Assembly: GCF_000801295.1 (NCBI RefSeq)
Contig: NZ_AP012978.1
Span: forward strand, 1,364,001 to 1,428,000
Length of the DNA: 64,000 nt
From: an endosymbiont of unidentified scaly snail isolate Monju
GTDB taxonomy: Bacteria > Pseudomonadota > Gammaproteobacteria > Chromatiales > Chromatiaceae
Reading direction: 5' to 3'
A program made the position numbers and the translations under genes. Of this stretch, positions 50,346 to 58,553 are shown piece after piece (within the stretch, counting starts at the first letter, position 1; the number at the start of each line of letters is the position of its first letter). The notes beneath the pieces are model-generated. The model had not been told where the DNA came from, ran no database searches, and worked only from the letters and a program-made list of their open reading frames with translations.

Positions 50346-50463
50346 GCATAACGTGCCCAGTCACCGGCCCGGCGCAGTAGGGCAATATTTGCGGCAAAAG
50401 AGCAAAGCGACGCCACAAATATTGCGTAACGTGGCTGGCTCCGTGTGAATTGGCTTGCTATGA
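50346..50463 (-). repeat. attC2, recombination site of the DUF4145 cassette
   Basis: 118 bp. R' on the minus strand is GTTATGC (50352-50346); the R'' box is degenerate (TCATAGC, at the TAG stop). Inner arms CAATATTTGCGGC (50383-50395) and GCCACAAATATTG (50412-50424) are complementary apart from single extra bases. Confidence 0.68.
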
Positions 50464-51126
50464 CCCTCTCCTAGTCGGTATTTTTGGCCCATACTTCGCG
50501 GCCTTCTTAGATACCACTCTTTCACGCAGCAAGAACTCCAATGTATCTAAGACAGCCTCTGAAATCTCCCTCGTCGGAGAAAAACCTCGATGTGCAGATG
50601 CATGGCCAGCCTCAATAAGAAATTCCAAAATACTTGCCTGAGCTGCCGTTACATTTCCCTTTTCAACACAAACCTTGACCTTCCTTTCAAAGCCTCCGAT
50701 GTCACCTAGTAAATCTGTCAGAAACATATCTACAAGTGTTCTGCAGGCAATAGAGAAAGAGATATAGTTTTCATTGTTGTAGTTGTGGAATATCTCGCCA
50801 AGTAAGGGCAAATAATCTATGTTCACGTGACGCATCCACTCCGGCTGGCGCCGATCCATAGGCCGCGGAACCTGATAGCTCACGACGTGGTCTTCCGGAT
50901 TCGCTGGAGTTCTTTCTGTGTAGAAAATATGAAAGCGGTCACATCCTTTGCAGCGCATTACACGTTCAGTAAGCTGATAGACAGTATAAGCCTCCTTATC
51001 AGCTAGCCCATCTTTCTCACTTTTAATAAAGCCTGCTCGCGGGTACCACTTTTCATGAGATACAATTTCTTCTTGATTGGTCTCGGAGCCACAGTGGGTG
51101 CAGAACATACTATCTCTCATAGTCAT
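50458..51126 (-). CDS. DUF4145-family protein (cassette 2)
   Basis: A 222-residue protein. An N-terminal zinc-ribbon-like part has MFCTHCGSE and MRCKGCDRF (two CxxC). The C-terminal DUF4145 part has YISFSIACRTLVDMFLTDLLGDIGGFE and EAGHASAHRGFSPT. ATG 51126 is inside the attC1 R' box (GTTATGAC); MFCTHC at about 51108 is a plausible later start. DUF4145 occurs alone or fused to restriction and defence proteins, so a defence role is possible but not shown. TAG ends in the attC2 R'' box. Confidence 0.78.
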   Translation of the reverse strand: MTMRDSMFCTHCGSETNQEEIVSHEKWYPRAGFIKSEKDGLADKEAYTVYQLTERVMRCKGCDRFHIFYTERTPANPEDHVVSYQVPRPMDRRQPEWMRHVNIDYLPLLGEIFHNYNNENYISFSIACRTLVDMFLTDLLGDIGGFERKVKVCVEKGNVTAAQASILEFLIEAGHASAHRGFSPTREISEAVLDTLEFLLRERVVSKKAAKYGPKIPTRRGS

Positions 51127-51203
51127 AACGCCAGCCGTAACAGGCGCATTTGTAGTGAGCGCAGCGAACGAAAAATGCGTCCTTGTTTACGGCCTTGTTA
51201 GGG
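51123..51203 (-). repeat. attC1, recombination site of cassette 1
   Basis: 81 bp. R'' is minus-strand CCCTAAC (51203-51197) containing the TAA stop of the gene; R' is GTTATGA (51129-51123). Arms GCCGTAACAGGCGCATTT (51134-51151) and 51173-51193 are complementary over about 17 pairs with three extra bases on one side, the asymmetric bulges typical of attC. Confidence 0.72.
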
Positions 51204-51965
51204 ATGCTGCGCATTAATGTATGCCACACAGAACTTTTGGGCGAGATCGATAATTAGGCTTGTAGCTTCGTTGATATCAGTTATGGCCGCTGCAGGTTGA
51301 CCCCATCCCATATCGCCATGGCATGCAAATACTCCGAGAAGTAGTGAGCTATTACACGCGGCCGTAAACTGATTAATTCGATTGGGATCGCCCATCTTCG
51401 AAAAATCGTAGGCATTTTTCTTTGAGTGGTATCTCACGCTGTCATAAATCTTATACAGCGTTCCCCATGTCATAATTGTTTCCAAGGACGAGTTTAGAGA
51501 AATTAGTCCGACTTGAAATATTAAAGACCGCAATACCTCATCTTTTTTACAAAGATTAAGTATGTGTGACGAAAGCCTTCCTTTGGCAGGTGTGGAGCTA
51601 TGCTCGAACCTATCTATATCGGCGTTTTGACTAAAAGGATTGTTTTCAATATTTGAGGCGTGCACCGAATATTGCCTGCCACCCTCGCATAATGCGAAAT
51701 GCGTGAATTTGACTGGAACCGGAAAATTTTCATTCCAGGCGACTCTCAGTGCTCCGTTCAGTAGTAGCTGTAGGCTGAATAGGCGACAAGCTACATGCTC
51801 GGGATCATCGAGTTCATCGATATGGTATGAGAAGGCATAAAACTGCATGCCCAGATGGTCATCTTCATAAGCAAGACTGATGTCATTACCCCAAAACTCT
51901 TGTGTAAGGCTTGGATAATACCCGCCAGCGGATACGCCTATTTCCCATTTGTGGGATGAGAGCAT
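51198..51965 (-). CDS. Unknown protein (cassette 1, nearest attI)
   Basis: A 255-residue protein, MLSSHKWEIGVSAGGYYPSL. No signal or membrane segment. The N-terminal half looks beta-rich (LGMQFYAFSYHIDEL, FPVPVKFTHFALCEGGRQYSV), and the C-terminal half helical (LRSLIFQVGLISLNSSLETIMTWGTLYKIYDS; FTAACNSSLLLGVFACHGD). I do not recognise a family. ATG lies 9 nt inside the cassette junction and the TAA is inside attC1, so there is no spacer. As first cassette it would be the best expressed from an attI-side promoter. Confidence 0.68.
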   Translation of the reverse strand: MLSSHKWEIGVSAGGYYPSLTQEFWGNDISLAYEDDHLGMQFYAFSYHIDELDDPEHVACRLFSLQLLLNGALRVAWNENFPVPVKFTHFALCEGGRQYSVHASNIENNPFSQNADIDRFEHSSTPAKGRLSSHILNLCKKDEVLRSLIFQVGLISLNSSLETIMTWGTLYKIYDSVRYHSKKNAYDFSKMGDPNRINQFTAACNSSLLLGVFACHGDMGWGQPAAAITDINEATSLIIDLAQKFCVAYINAQHP

Positions 51966-51973
51966 TTTGTAAT

Positions 51974-52505
51974 CCCTAACAGTCGTGTTGAACTGAATCT
52001 TGGTCCATCGTGATAAGCCGAATCCCGCTCCACCGTGATAGGCGGAATCGGCTTATGGCGGCGCTGCCCTGGCCTGTCAGGCCGCCCTTGGGCGTCAACC
52101 CTGTTCGCCTTGTCCCGATGATTCCAGTCACCATCATTCTCCACTAGCTCGGTATCGATGGACTTTTTGGACAGGCAGCCACTGCCATTATCAACGTCGA
52201 TTCAGCGGCAAACCCGGCCTGATGCCGACAGATCGAGGCAGATTTGACGCCGGAACGCCACCCCGAGGCTAGCCCAGAGCCGACCCGAACGCAATTCCCC
52301 TCCCCGACCAGGGGATTCCCACCACATCCTGTGACTTGGGGCACCAAGAGGCACCCGCCCTTTTCCAAGGCGCAACAAACACGGATGCTGCCTCCGTCGT
52401 GATAGACGGCTGCGGGCTATCACGTCTGGACAATGGCGATTGTACGTTCTACCTTAGTTCTCTATCGAGTCGGAGTAAGAGAACAGTGACAGGGAGGGCG
52501 ATGGC
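51974..52505. other. attI-side region between cassette 1 and the integrase remnant
   Basis: Starts with the junction box GTTAGGG (51980-51974, minus). 52005-52025 and 52030-52050 are a 21-bp direct repeat with four mismatches; ATAAGCCGAATCC (52013-52025) and GGAATCGGCTTAT (52044-52056) form a 13-bp inverted pair with one mismatch. No convincing gene in these 530 bp. This is where attI and the cassette promoter should be. Confidence 0.5.
52446..52460 (+). promoter_or_regulatory. Putative LexA box upstream of the integrase remnant
   Basis: GTTCTACCTTAGTTC, a GTTC-N7-GTTC direct repeat, 45 nt before the integrase ATG. The lexA promoter site reads GTTCTATATTGGTTC in the same orientation (12 of 15 identical). 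A GAAC half-site follows at 52481. It sits between TTGTAC (52440) and TATCGA (52463), a weak promoter. Confidence 0.6.
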
Positions 52506-52745
52506 ATGGATGCCGACGACGAACAGGAATCGATCCGCAGGTTTTGGAGGGGCTACCTCGCCCATCTGAAGACACCGAGGCGCTGGTGGTTCGACGCAAT
52601 GTATCGGCAAACACGCAGAATCAGGCGCTGAATGCCTGCGCCTTCTACTTCAAGCAAATTCTCGACCGCCCCCTGGAGCTTGGTCCGTTCGCCCACGCCA
52701 AGCGGCAGAAACGGTTGCCTGTCATGCTGACGGTGCAACAGGGGC
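52506..52745 (+). pseudogene. Integron integrase remnant (intI)
   Basis: A GGAGGG site precedes ATG 52506, which encodes DDEQESIRRFWRGYLAHL, like the N terminus of environmental integron integrases. From about 52571 another frame gives ALVVRRNVSANTQNQALNA, CAFYFKQILDRPLELGPFAHAKR and KRLPVMLT, which aligns with the core of IntI (compare [21 protein letters not shown] and RRLPVVLT of IntI1). About 100 or more codons between, and the whole catalytic domain after, are deleted. It faces away from the cassettes, as intI normally does. Confidence 0.72.
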
Positions 52746-52877
52746 ACCAGTCCACTGGAGCGGCTGGGGATAACGCCTTCCCAGTTCGTTCATTCAGCCA
52801 CTTAGGGAAAGAGTATTGTTCGGCCGGTGACCTGTTCGGGCTAGAATCGTCTGCCTTTCAATCTGGGGAGCCACAAG

Positions 52878-54212
52878 GTGCAAGTCGAATCGCTGATCAA
52901 CGCCCGCTGGGTGATCCCGGTCGAACCCGAGGGCCAGGTACTCGAACACCACAGCATCGCCATCGAGGCGGGCCGCATCCATGCCATTCTGCCCACGGCC
53001 GAGGCGCGCGAGCAGTTCCGCGCCCAGCGCACCGTGGACCTGCCGCGCCACGCCCTGATCCCCGGCCTGGTCAATGCCCATACGCATGCGGCCATGAGCC
53101 TGTTCCGCGGCCTGGCCGACGACCTGCCGCTGATGGACTGGTTGCAGCAGCACATCTGGCCGGCCGAGCAGCGCTGGGTGCACGAGGAGTTCGTGGCCGA
53201 CGGCACCCGCCTGGCGATCGCCGAGATGCTGCGTGGCGGCACCACCTGCTTCAACGACATGTACTTCTTTCCCGACGTCACCGGGCAGGTGGCAGCGGCC
53301 ACCGGCATGCGCGCGGTGATCGGCCTGATCCTCATCGACTTCCCTTCCGCCTGGGCGGAAGACGCAGAGGGCCACCTGGCGCGCGCCGTCGAGGTCCACG
53401 ACCGCTTCCGCAACGAGCCGCTGGTGCGCACCGCGTTCGCCCCGCACGCCCCCTACTCGGTCTCCGACGGGCCACTGGAGCGCATGCGCGTGCTGGACGC
53501 CGAGCTGGATCTGCCCGTGCACATGCACGTCCACGAGACCGCCGACGAGGTGCAACAGGGCCTGGCGCAGCACGGCAAGCGCCCGCTGGCACGCCTGCAG
53601 GAGCTGGGGCTGCTCGGCCCCTCACTGGTGGCGGTGCACATGACCCAGCTCGAGGACGCCGAGATCGAGACAGTAGCGCGCGCCGGGGTCAACGTGGTGC
53701 ACTGTCCCGAGTCCAACCTCAAGCTGGCCTCGGGCTTCTGCCCGGTGGCACGCCTGCTCGAGGCCGGGGTGAACGTGGCACTGGGCACCGATGGCGCGGC
53801 CAGCAACAACGACCTGGACCTGCTCGGCGAGATGCGCACCGCTGCCCTGCTCGGCAAGGGCGTGTCCGGCGACCCCAGCGCCCTGCCCGCGCGGCAAGTC
53901 CTGCACATGGCCACCCTGGGCGGTGCCCGGGCCCTTGGGCTGGGCGAGGAGATCGGCTCGCTGGTCGCAGGCAAGGCCGCGGACATCGCCGCCATCGACC
54001 TGGGCCAGCCACAGACCCAGCCGGTGTACGACCCGATCTCGCAGATCGTCTATGCCGCCGGACGCGAACAGGTCAGCGACGTGTGGGTCGCCGGGCGGCG
54101 ACTGGTCTCCAACGGCCGGGTGAACTGCCTGGACCTCCCCGAGATCGTGCGTAACGCCGCCCGTTGGGGCGAACGTATTCGAGAAGGCGACGCCGCCGAC
54201 CTGAAACGCTGA
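52878..54212 (+). CDS. mtaD: 5-methylthioadenosine/S-adenosylhomocysteine deaminase (TRZ/ATZ family)
   Basis: A 444-residue amidohydrolase. It has LIPGLVNAHTHAAMSLFRGLADDLPLMDWL (metal His pair), HMHVHETADEV, VAVHMTQLEDAEIE, VVHCPESNLKLASGFCP and ALGTDGAASNNDLDLL (metal Asp). The family deaminates MTA or SAH in methyl recycling. The start is GTG 52878 with GGGGAG upstream. It begins the conserved mtaD-ubiG-gph-yciK string. Confidence 0.9.
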   Translation: MQVESLINARWVIPVEPEGQVLEHHSIAIEAGRIHAILPTAEAREQFRAQRTVDLPRHALIPGLVNAHTHAAMSLFRGLADDLPLMDWLQQHIWPAEQRWVHEEFVADGTRLAIAEMLRGGTTCFNDMYFFPDVTGQVAAATGMRAVIGLILIDFPSAWAEDAEGHLARAVEVHDRFRNEPLVRTAFAPHAPYSVSDGPLERMRVLDAELDLPVHMHVHETADEVQQGLAQHGKRPLARLQELGLLGPSLVAVHMTQLEDAEIETVARAGVNVVHCPESNLKLASGFCPVARLLEAGVNVALGTDGAASNNDLDLLGEMRTAALLGKGVSGDPSALPARQVLHMATLGGARALGLGEEIGSLVAGKAADIAAIDLGQPQTQPVYDPISQIVYAAGREQVSDVWVAGRRLVSNGRVNCLDLPEIVRNAARWGERIREGDAADLKR

Positions 54213-54268
54213 CACCCAGGCGCCATACCCCGTAGAATGGCACCCGAGGCACGACCCCGGAGAACCCC

Positions 54269-54982
54269 ATGCCCCAGGCCGCCAACGTCGATCAAGCCGA
54301 AGTCCGCAAGTTCGAGGAGCTCGCCAACCGCTGGTGGGACCCCAACAGCGAGTTCAAGCCGCTGCACGACATCAATCCCCTGCGCCTGGGCTACATCGAG
54401 GAGCATGCCGGGGGACTGGCCGGCAAGCGCGTGCTCGACGTGGGTTGCGGCGGCGGCATCCTCTCCGAGGCCATGGCCGAACGCGGGGCCGAGGTGACCG
54501 GCATCGACATGGGCGAGGCGCCGCTGGAGGTGGCGCGGCTGCACCTGCTCGAATCGAACCTGGAGGTGGACTACCGGCGCATCCCGGTGGAAGAACTGGC
54601 TGCCGAACAGCCCGGCAGTTTCGATCTGGTCACCTGCATGGAGATGCTCGAGCATGTCCCCGACCCGGCCTCGGTGGTGCGCGCCTGTCACGACCTGGTG
54701 AAACCCGGTGGGACGGTGTGTTTCTCGACCATCAACCGCAATCCCAAGAGCTACCTGTTCGCCATCGTCGGGGCCGAGTACCTGCTGCGCCTGCTGCCTC
54801 GGGGCACCCACGACTATGCCCGGTTCATTCGTCCCTCGGAGCTGGCCCACTGGGCGCGGGACGCGGGCCTGGCGGTGGAAGACCTCTGCGGCATGACCTA
54901 CAACCCGTTCACCGGGGTCTATCGGCTGGAAGCCCGGGACGTGGATGTGAACTACCTGATGGCCTGTCGCAGGGACGCCTGA
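54269..54982 (+). CDS. ubiG: Ubiquinone biosynthesis O-methyltransferase UbiG
   Basis: A 237-residue SAM methyltransferase doing both O-methylations of ubiquinone. It has [74 protein letters not shown], and the late [13 protein letters not shown] block specific to UbiG. It is 56 nt after mtaD. Confidence 0.97.
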   Translation: MPQAANVDQAEVRKFEELANRWWDPNSEFKPLHDINPLRLGYIEEHAGGLAGKRVLDVGCGGGILSEAMAERGAEVTGIDMGEAPLEVARLHLLESNLEVDYRRIPVEELAAEQPGSFDLVTCMEMLEHVPDPASVVRACHDLVKPGGTVCFSTINRNPKSYLFAIVGAEYLLRLLPRGTHDYARFIRPSELAHWARDAGLAVEDLCGMTYNPFTGVYRLEARDVDVNYLMACRRDA

Positions 54983-54991
54983 GCAGATCCC

Positions 54992-55007
54992 TCCCCGCTG
55001 GCGGGGA
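54992..55007. terminator. Hairpin after ubiG
   Basis: TCCCCGC and GCGGGGA separated by 2 nt, 9 nt after the ubiG stop, between convergent genes. A T run follows only 14 nt later (CACTTTTTC). Confidence 0.4.
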
Positions 55008-55052
55008 AGGAGAAACCGCACTTTTTCAGCACTTCCCTCGAAAGCCGGCGGC

Positions 55053-56344
55053 TCAATCTTCCCTGGCCTCGTAGCGCGCGCCTTCCCCGGTTCGGACCTC
55101 CGCCAGCCGCCGCACGTGTTCGAAGATGGATTCACGCCCCAGCACCTGCCGTGCCAGCACATCGGCGAAGACCACCGCGACCATTCCCGGAAAGATGATG
55201 TTCGGATTGCCGGTGAGCTCCAGCAACGCCATCAGGGAGGCCAGCGGCGCGCGCAGCACCGCGCTCATCATGGTGAGCATGCCGATCACCGCGTAGAAGG
55301 CGACCGGCCCGGTGGGAAAGCCGATGGATTGCACCAGCGCGCCGACCACGGCACCCAGCGCGCCACCGATCACCAGCGAGGGGCCGATCAGGCCGCCGGG
55401 CACGCGCAGCCCGACCGCGATGGCGGTGGCCAGCAACTTGCCCACGATCAGCGTAAGCAGCACGGCCATGCCCAGGTGATCGTTGAGAATCGCATCCAGG
55501 GAGTCGTAACTGATGCCCGGCACCTGCGGCACCCACAGGCCGATCAGCCCCGTCGCCAGGCCGGCCAGCGCAAACCCCAGCGCCGGACGCAGATGCCCGC
55601 CGAGGCGCCAGCTCCATTCCGTGAACAGGATGAAGACCACGGCGACCAGGCCGCTGAACGTACCCAAGGCCGCCAGCAGCAGGATCTCCTCGAAGGCGGC
55701 CATCTGCAGACCGGCGGCAAGATGAAAGGTCGGCGTCGCCCCATAGGCGAGCTGGGCGATGATGGCGCCGATCACCGAGGCGGTCATCACCGGGATGAAG
55801 CGATCGACACGGTAACGCACGCCCAGCACCTCGATCACGAACACGATGCCGGCCAGCGGCGTGTGAAGGCCGCTGCGATCGCGGCCGCCGCGCCGCACAC
55901 GGTCAGGGTAAAGCTGTCGGCCTCGTCGGAACGCGCCCCCACCCAGCTGCCGGTGGCCGCCCCCAGATGCACGCCCGGTCCCTCCCGGTCCACCGAGTGT
56001 CCGCAGACGATGGCGAAACTGCCGGCCAGGAACTGCACCACCGCATTGCCCAGTGGCAGGTCGGCCCGGCCGGTGTGCCGCAATTGCTGGATGGCATGCA
56101 CGATACCGACCGAGCGCAGGTGCGGCGGCAGGCGCTCGAACACCATGCCCAGCACCAGCCCGCCGAGCAGCGGCAAGGCGAGCATCACGCCGTCGGGCAG
56201 GGCCTCGTAGTTACCCAGCCGGCCGTCGGGAAGAAAGGCACGCTGGCTGGTCTCGATCAGCCAGCGAAAGGCAAGCACCACGCCACCGGCCAGCAGGCCG
56301 GTGACCGCGCCCAGCACGGTCAGGCGGATCAGGGCCTTCTGCAC
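55053..56344 (-). pseudogene. ClC-type chloride channel/transporter gene with a 1-nt deletion
   Basis: From GTG 56344 the first frame gives LTVLGAVTGLLAGGVVLAFRWL, HSVDREGPGVHLGAATGSWVGA (the GREGP ion-path motif, here DREGP) and GAAAAIAAAF. The next expected residues, NTPLAGIVFVIEVL, are in another frame (TTCACACG for TTCAACACG near 55863). That frame continues through PGGLIGPSLVIGGALGA and ends at 55053. Joined, it would be about 430 residues. It and the next gene split the usual ubiG-gph neighbours. Confidence 0.85.
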
Positions 56345-56383
56345 GGCAGATGCTGTGCCTGCGCGTCAGCCGCGGTGTGGGCG

Positions 56384-56914
56384 TCAATCGACGGCGACAC
56401 GCTGGAATTCGGTGGCCTGGCACTTGGGACAGGGGGGAATGTGTCCCGCCTTGTGCAGACGCAGCCGTTCGCCACACTTCATGCATTCGAAAGTGCCCGG
56501 CAGGGCCACCTCGCCGGTGCGATAGGTCGGACGCTCGGTGGCCGCTTCCATCTTGAGCTTGAGCCACTCGACCTCGGTACGATCGGCCGCCTGCAACAGC
56601 AGGCCGGCGAGCCAGTCTTCCAGCAGCGCGGTCTCGAACCCCAGCCAGTCCTTCAGGTCGCGACCCGTCTCGGCCAGGTGCCTTCCCATGTCGCGCAGAT
56701 CGCGCTCCAGGTACTCGGCCAGTTTCTGTCCCTGCTCCCCGGTAATCTCCTCGGCCGCGAACAACTTGTCGCGCGCCTTGCCCACCAGATCGTGCAGCAC
56801 GGGCTCGGTACGATCGCCGATCTGTTTCCATTCCTCGGCCACGGCCTCGAACAGCCTTTCATAGACCTGCCCCACGGCCTCGACAGGATCGTGCGGGGGT
56901 TTCAGTTCCTTCAT
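56384..56914 (-). CDS. Zinc-ribbon protein of the YbeL type (DUF1451)
   Basis: A 176-residue protein. A helical N-terminal part (YERLFEAVAEEWKQIGD, KARDKLFAAEEITGEQGQKLAEYLERDLRDM) is followed by a C-terminal zinc ribbon FECMKCGERLRLHKAGHIPPCPKCQATEFQR with two CxxC pairs. GGAGAGG precedes ATG 56914. Function unknown in the family. Confidence 0.88.
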   Translation of the reverse strand: MKELKPPHDPVEAVGQVYERLFEAVAEEWKQIGDRTEPVLHDLVGKARDKLFAAEEITGEQGQKLAEYLERDLRDMGRHLAETGRDLKDWLGFETALLEDWLAGLLLQAADRTEVEWLKLKMEAATERPTYRTGEVALPGTFECMKCGERLRLHKAGHIPPCPKCQATEFQRVAVD

Positions 56915-56992
56915 GTTGCCTCTCCGGTTGCCAGCGTTTCCTGCCACGCAGATGCGGCCTGACGAAACGCGAATCAAGTCCGGCCACCCGAA

Positions 56993-57021
56993 TTGACAGG
57001 GTAAGGCTACGGTAACATGAT
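56993..57021 (+). promoter_or_regulatory. Predicted promoter of gph
   Basis: TTGACA (56993-56998) and CATGAT (57016-57021) with a 17-nt spacer, 30 nt before the GTG start of gph. Confidence 0.5.
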
Positions 57022-57051
57022 CCCCGCCCCGCGACCGATCAGGTAAGCACC

Positions 57052-57732
57052 GTGAACCCATTGCCCCTTCCCGCGGCCGTGCTGTTCGATCTCGACGGCA
57101 CGCTCGCCGACACCGCACCGGACCTGGCGCATGCCCTCAACGAGACATTGCGCCACTACGGACGTCCGCCACTGCCGTTCGCACAGATCCGCCCGGTGGT
57201 GTCGCACGGCGGCATCGCCCTGATCCAGCTGGGCTTCGGCATGGCGCCGGAGGAACCCGGCTTCGAGGAACGCCGCCAGCACCTGTTGCAGGTCTACCAG
57301 GACAACCTGTACCGCGAGACCCGCCTTTTCGACGGCATGGAAACGGTACTGGAGACGCTCGAACAGCGCGGTATCGCCTGGGGGGTGGTGACCAACAAGC
57401 CCTCGTGGCTGACCGATCCGCTGATGCGGGCGCTGGGACTGGACCAGCGCACCCCGGCCATCGTCAGTGGCGACACCTGCCCCGAGCGCAAACCCCATCC
57501 CCTGCCGATCCTGCATGCCTGCAAGCTGCTCGCCGTGCCGCCGGAACATTGCTGGTTTGTCGGCGACGCGGGCCGTGACATGCAGGCCGCGCGCGCAGCC
57601 GGGTGCCTGCCCATCGGCGCGACCTTCGGCTATCTGCACCCGGACGATCCGGTCGAGAACTGGGGCAGCGTGCTCGACATCGACCATCCGCGCGCCCTGC
57701 TCGAACTGCTCGAACAGTCGGAGACGACGTGA
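57052..57732 (+). CDS. gph: Phosphoglycolate phosphatase-type HAD hydrolase
   Basis: A 226-residue HAD-superfamily IA phosphatase. It has AVLFDLDGTLADTAPDLAHALN (nucleophile Asp), GVVTNKPSW (motif II region), KPHPLPILHACKLL (motif III Lys) and CWFVGDAGRDMQAARAAG (motif IV). Context after ubiG fits the Gph/MupP group, which also includes an enzyme of MurNAc recycling, so the substrate is not certain. Start GTG 57052; the stop overlaps the next start. Confidence 0.87.
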   Translation: MNPLPLPAAVLFDLDGTLADTAPDLAHALNETLRHYGRPPLPFAQIRPVVSHGGIALIQLGFGMAPEEPGFEERRQHLLQVYQDNLYRETRLFDGMETVLETLEQRGIAWGVVTNKPSWLTDPLMRALGLDQRTPAIVSGDTCPERKPHPLPILHACKLLAVPPEHCWFVGDAGRDMQAARAAGCLPIGATFGYLHPDDPVENWGSVLDIDHPRALLELLEQSETT

Positions 57733-58499
57733 ACGCAGACTGGCACTTTCCCAACGCCGCCACACCACCGGGATCGGCAGCCTATTACCTGGTCCGCTTC
57801 GCCCGCGCGGATGAGCGCAACCACCTCGCCGCCTGGCTGGCCTGGTTCGACCTGCTGGAGAACATGGTGCGCCGCGCCAGCGATCCGGGGGTGACCCGAC
57901 TCAAGCTCGACTGGTGGCGCGAAGAGATCGAACGCCTTGCGCACGGCGAGGTGCAGCATCCGCTGTCCCGGGTGCTGGCGCCGTGGACGCGGAGCAGCGA
58001 CTGCCGCCCCCTGATGCTGCGCGCCCTCGACGCCACCGAGCAACGCATCATGCAGCGGGCCCCTGACAACCTCGAGGACTTTCACCGGCAATGCCGTGAC
58101 GAACAGGCCAGCCGTCTGTACCTGCTCGCGGGCTCCACCAAGGAGACACCGGCAATCGAGGCACTCGGCTGCTACCTGGGCACCGTGGCACGCCTGCAAC
58201 GCCTGGGCGAGGATCTGCAACGCCATCACCGCACCCTGCCCCACGAGTTCGCCATCCCCGGCATCGAGCAGCTGCTGCAAGACCGGAGGCTCGGCACACC
58301 CGGTATTTCGCTGTTGCAAGCGGCCGAAGACGGGCTGGACCGGGAGGCCGCCCTCGACTACCCGCTGCGTGCCCTGCTGGCACAGCACCGGCGAACGGCC
58401 CGCCTGTTGCGGCGCCATGACTTCCCCACCGACCGCCTGCTGCATCCCTCGCCGCTGGGCCTGCTGTGGGACGCCTGGCGAGCTTCGCACCAACCCTGA
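57729..58499 (+). CDS. Squalene/phytoene-synthase-like protein
   Basis: A 256-residue all-helical protein resembling the trans-isoprenyl diphosphate synthase group. It has SAAYYLVRFARADERNHLAAWLAWFDLL, RLKLDWWREEIERLAHGEVQHPLS (the SQS/PSY W-W-R-E block) and YLGTVARLQRLGEDLQ. The two Asp-rich DxxxD motifs of true synthases are not clear, so catalysis is doubtful. GTG 57729 overlaps the gph stop (GTGA), so it is coupled to gph. No carotenoid or hopanoid genes are nearby. Confidence 0.72.
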   Translation: MNADWHFPNAATPPGSAAYYLVRFARADERNHLAAWLAWFDLLENMVRRASDPGVTRLKLDWWREEIERLAHGEVQHPLSRVLAPWTRSSDCRPLMLRALDATEQRIMQRAPDNLEDFHRQCRDEQASRLYLLAGSTKETPAIEALGCYLGTVARLQRLGEDLQRHHRTLPHEFAIPGIEQLLQDRRLGTPGISLLQAAEDGLDREAALDYPLRALLAQHRRTARLLRRHDFPTDRLLHPSPLGLLWDAWRASHQP

Positions 58500-58553
58500 A
58501 ATCACTGCCTTGCGGTAGAATCCCTGCCTTTCCCTACCTGGAGCCGCCGTATC

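Larger units (their letters stand above)
46768..52745 (-). mobile_element. Decayed chromosomal integron: integrase remnant, attI side and four cassettes
   Basis: From right to left: a + strand integron-integrase remnant (52506-52745), a junction box GTTAGGG (51980-51974) and four minus-strand genes, each followed by an attC-like inverted repeat: attC1 51123-51203, attC2 50346-50463, attC3 split by an IS (48186-49517) and attC4 46768-46850. Cassette genes are lower in GC than the chromosome and carry almost no spacer. Divergent integrase and same-direction cassettes are the standard integron plan. Confidence 0.75.

Noticed and set aside
52336-52569. A 77-codon frame upstream of the integrase remnant as a gene
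   Set aside because: No ribosome site or family pattern, and it overlaps the LexA-like box and the integrase start in another frame.
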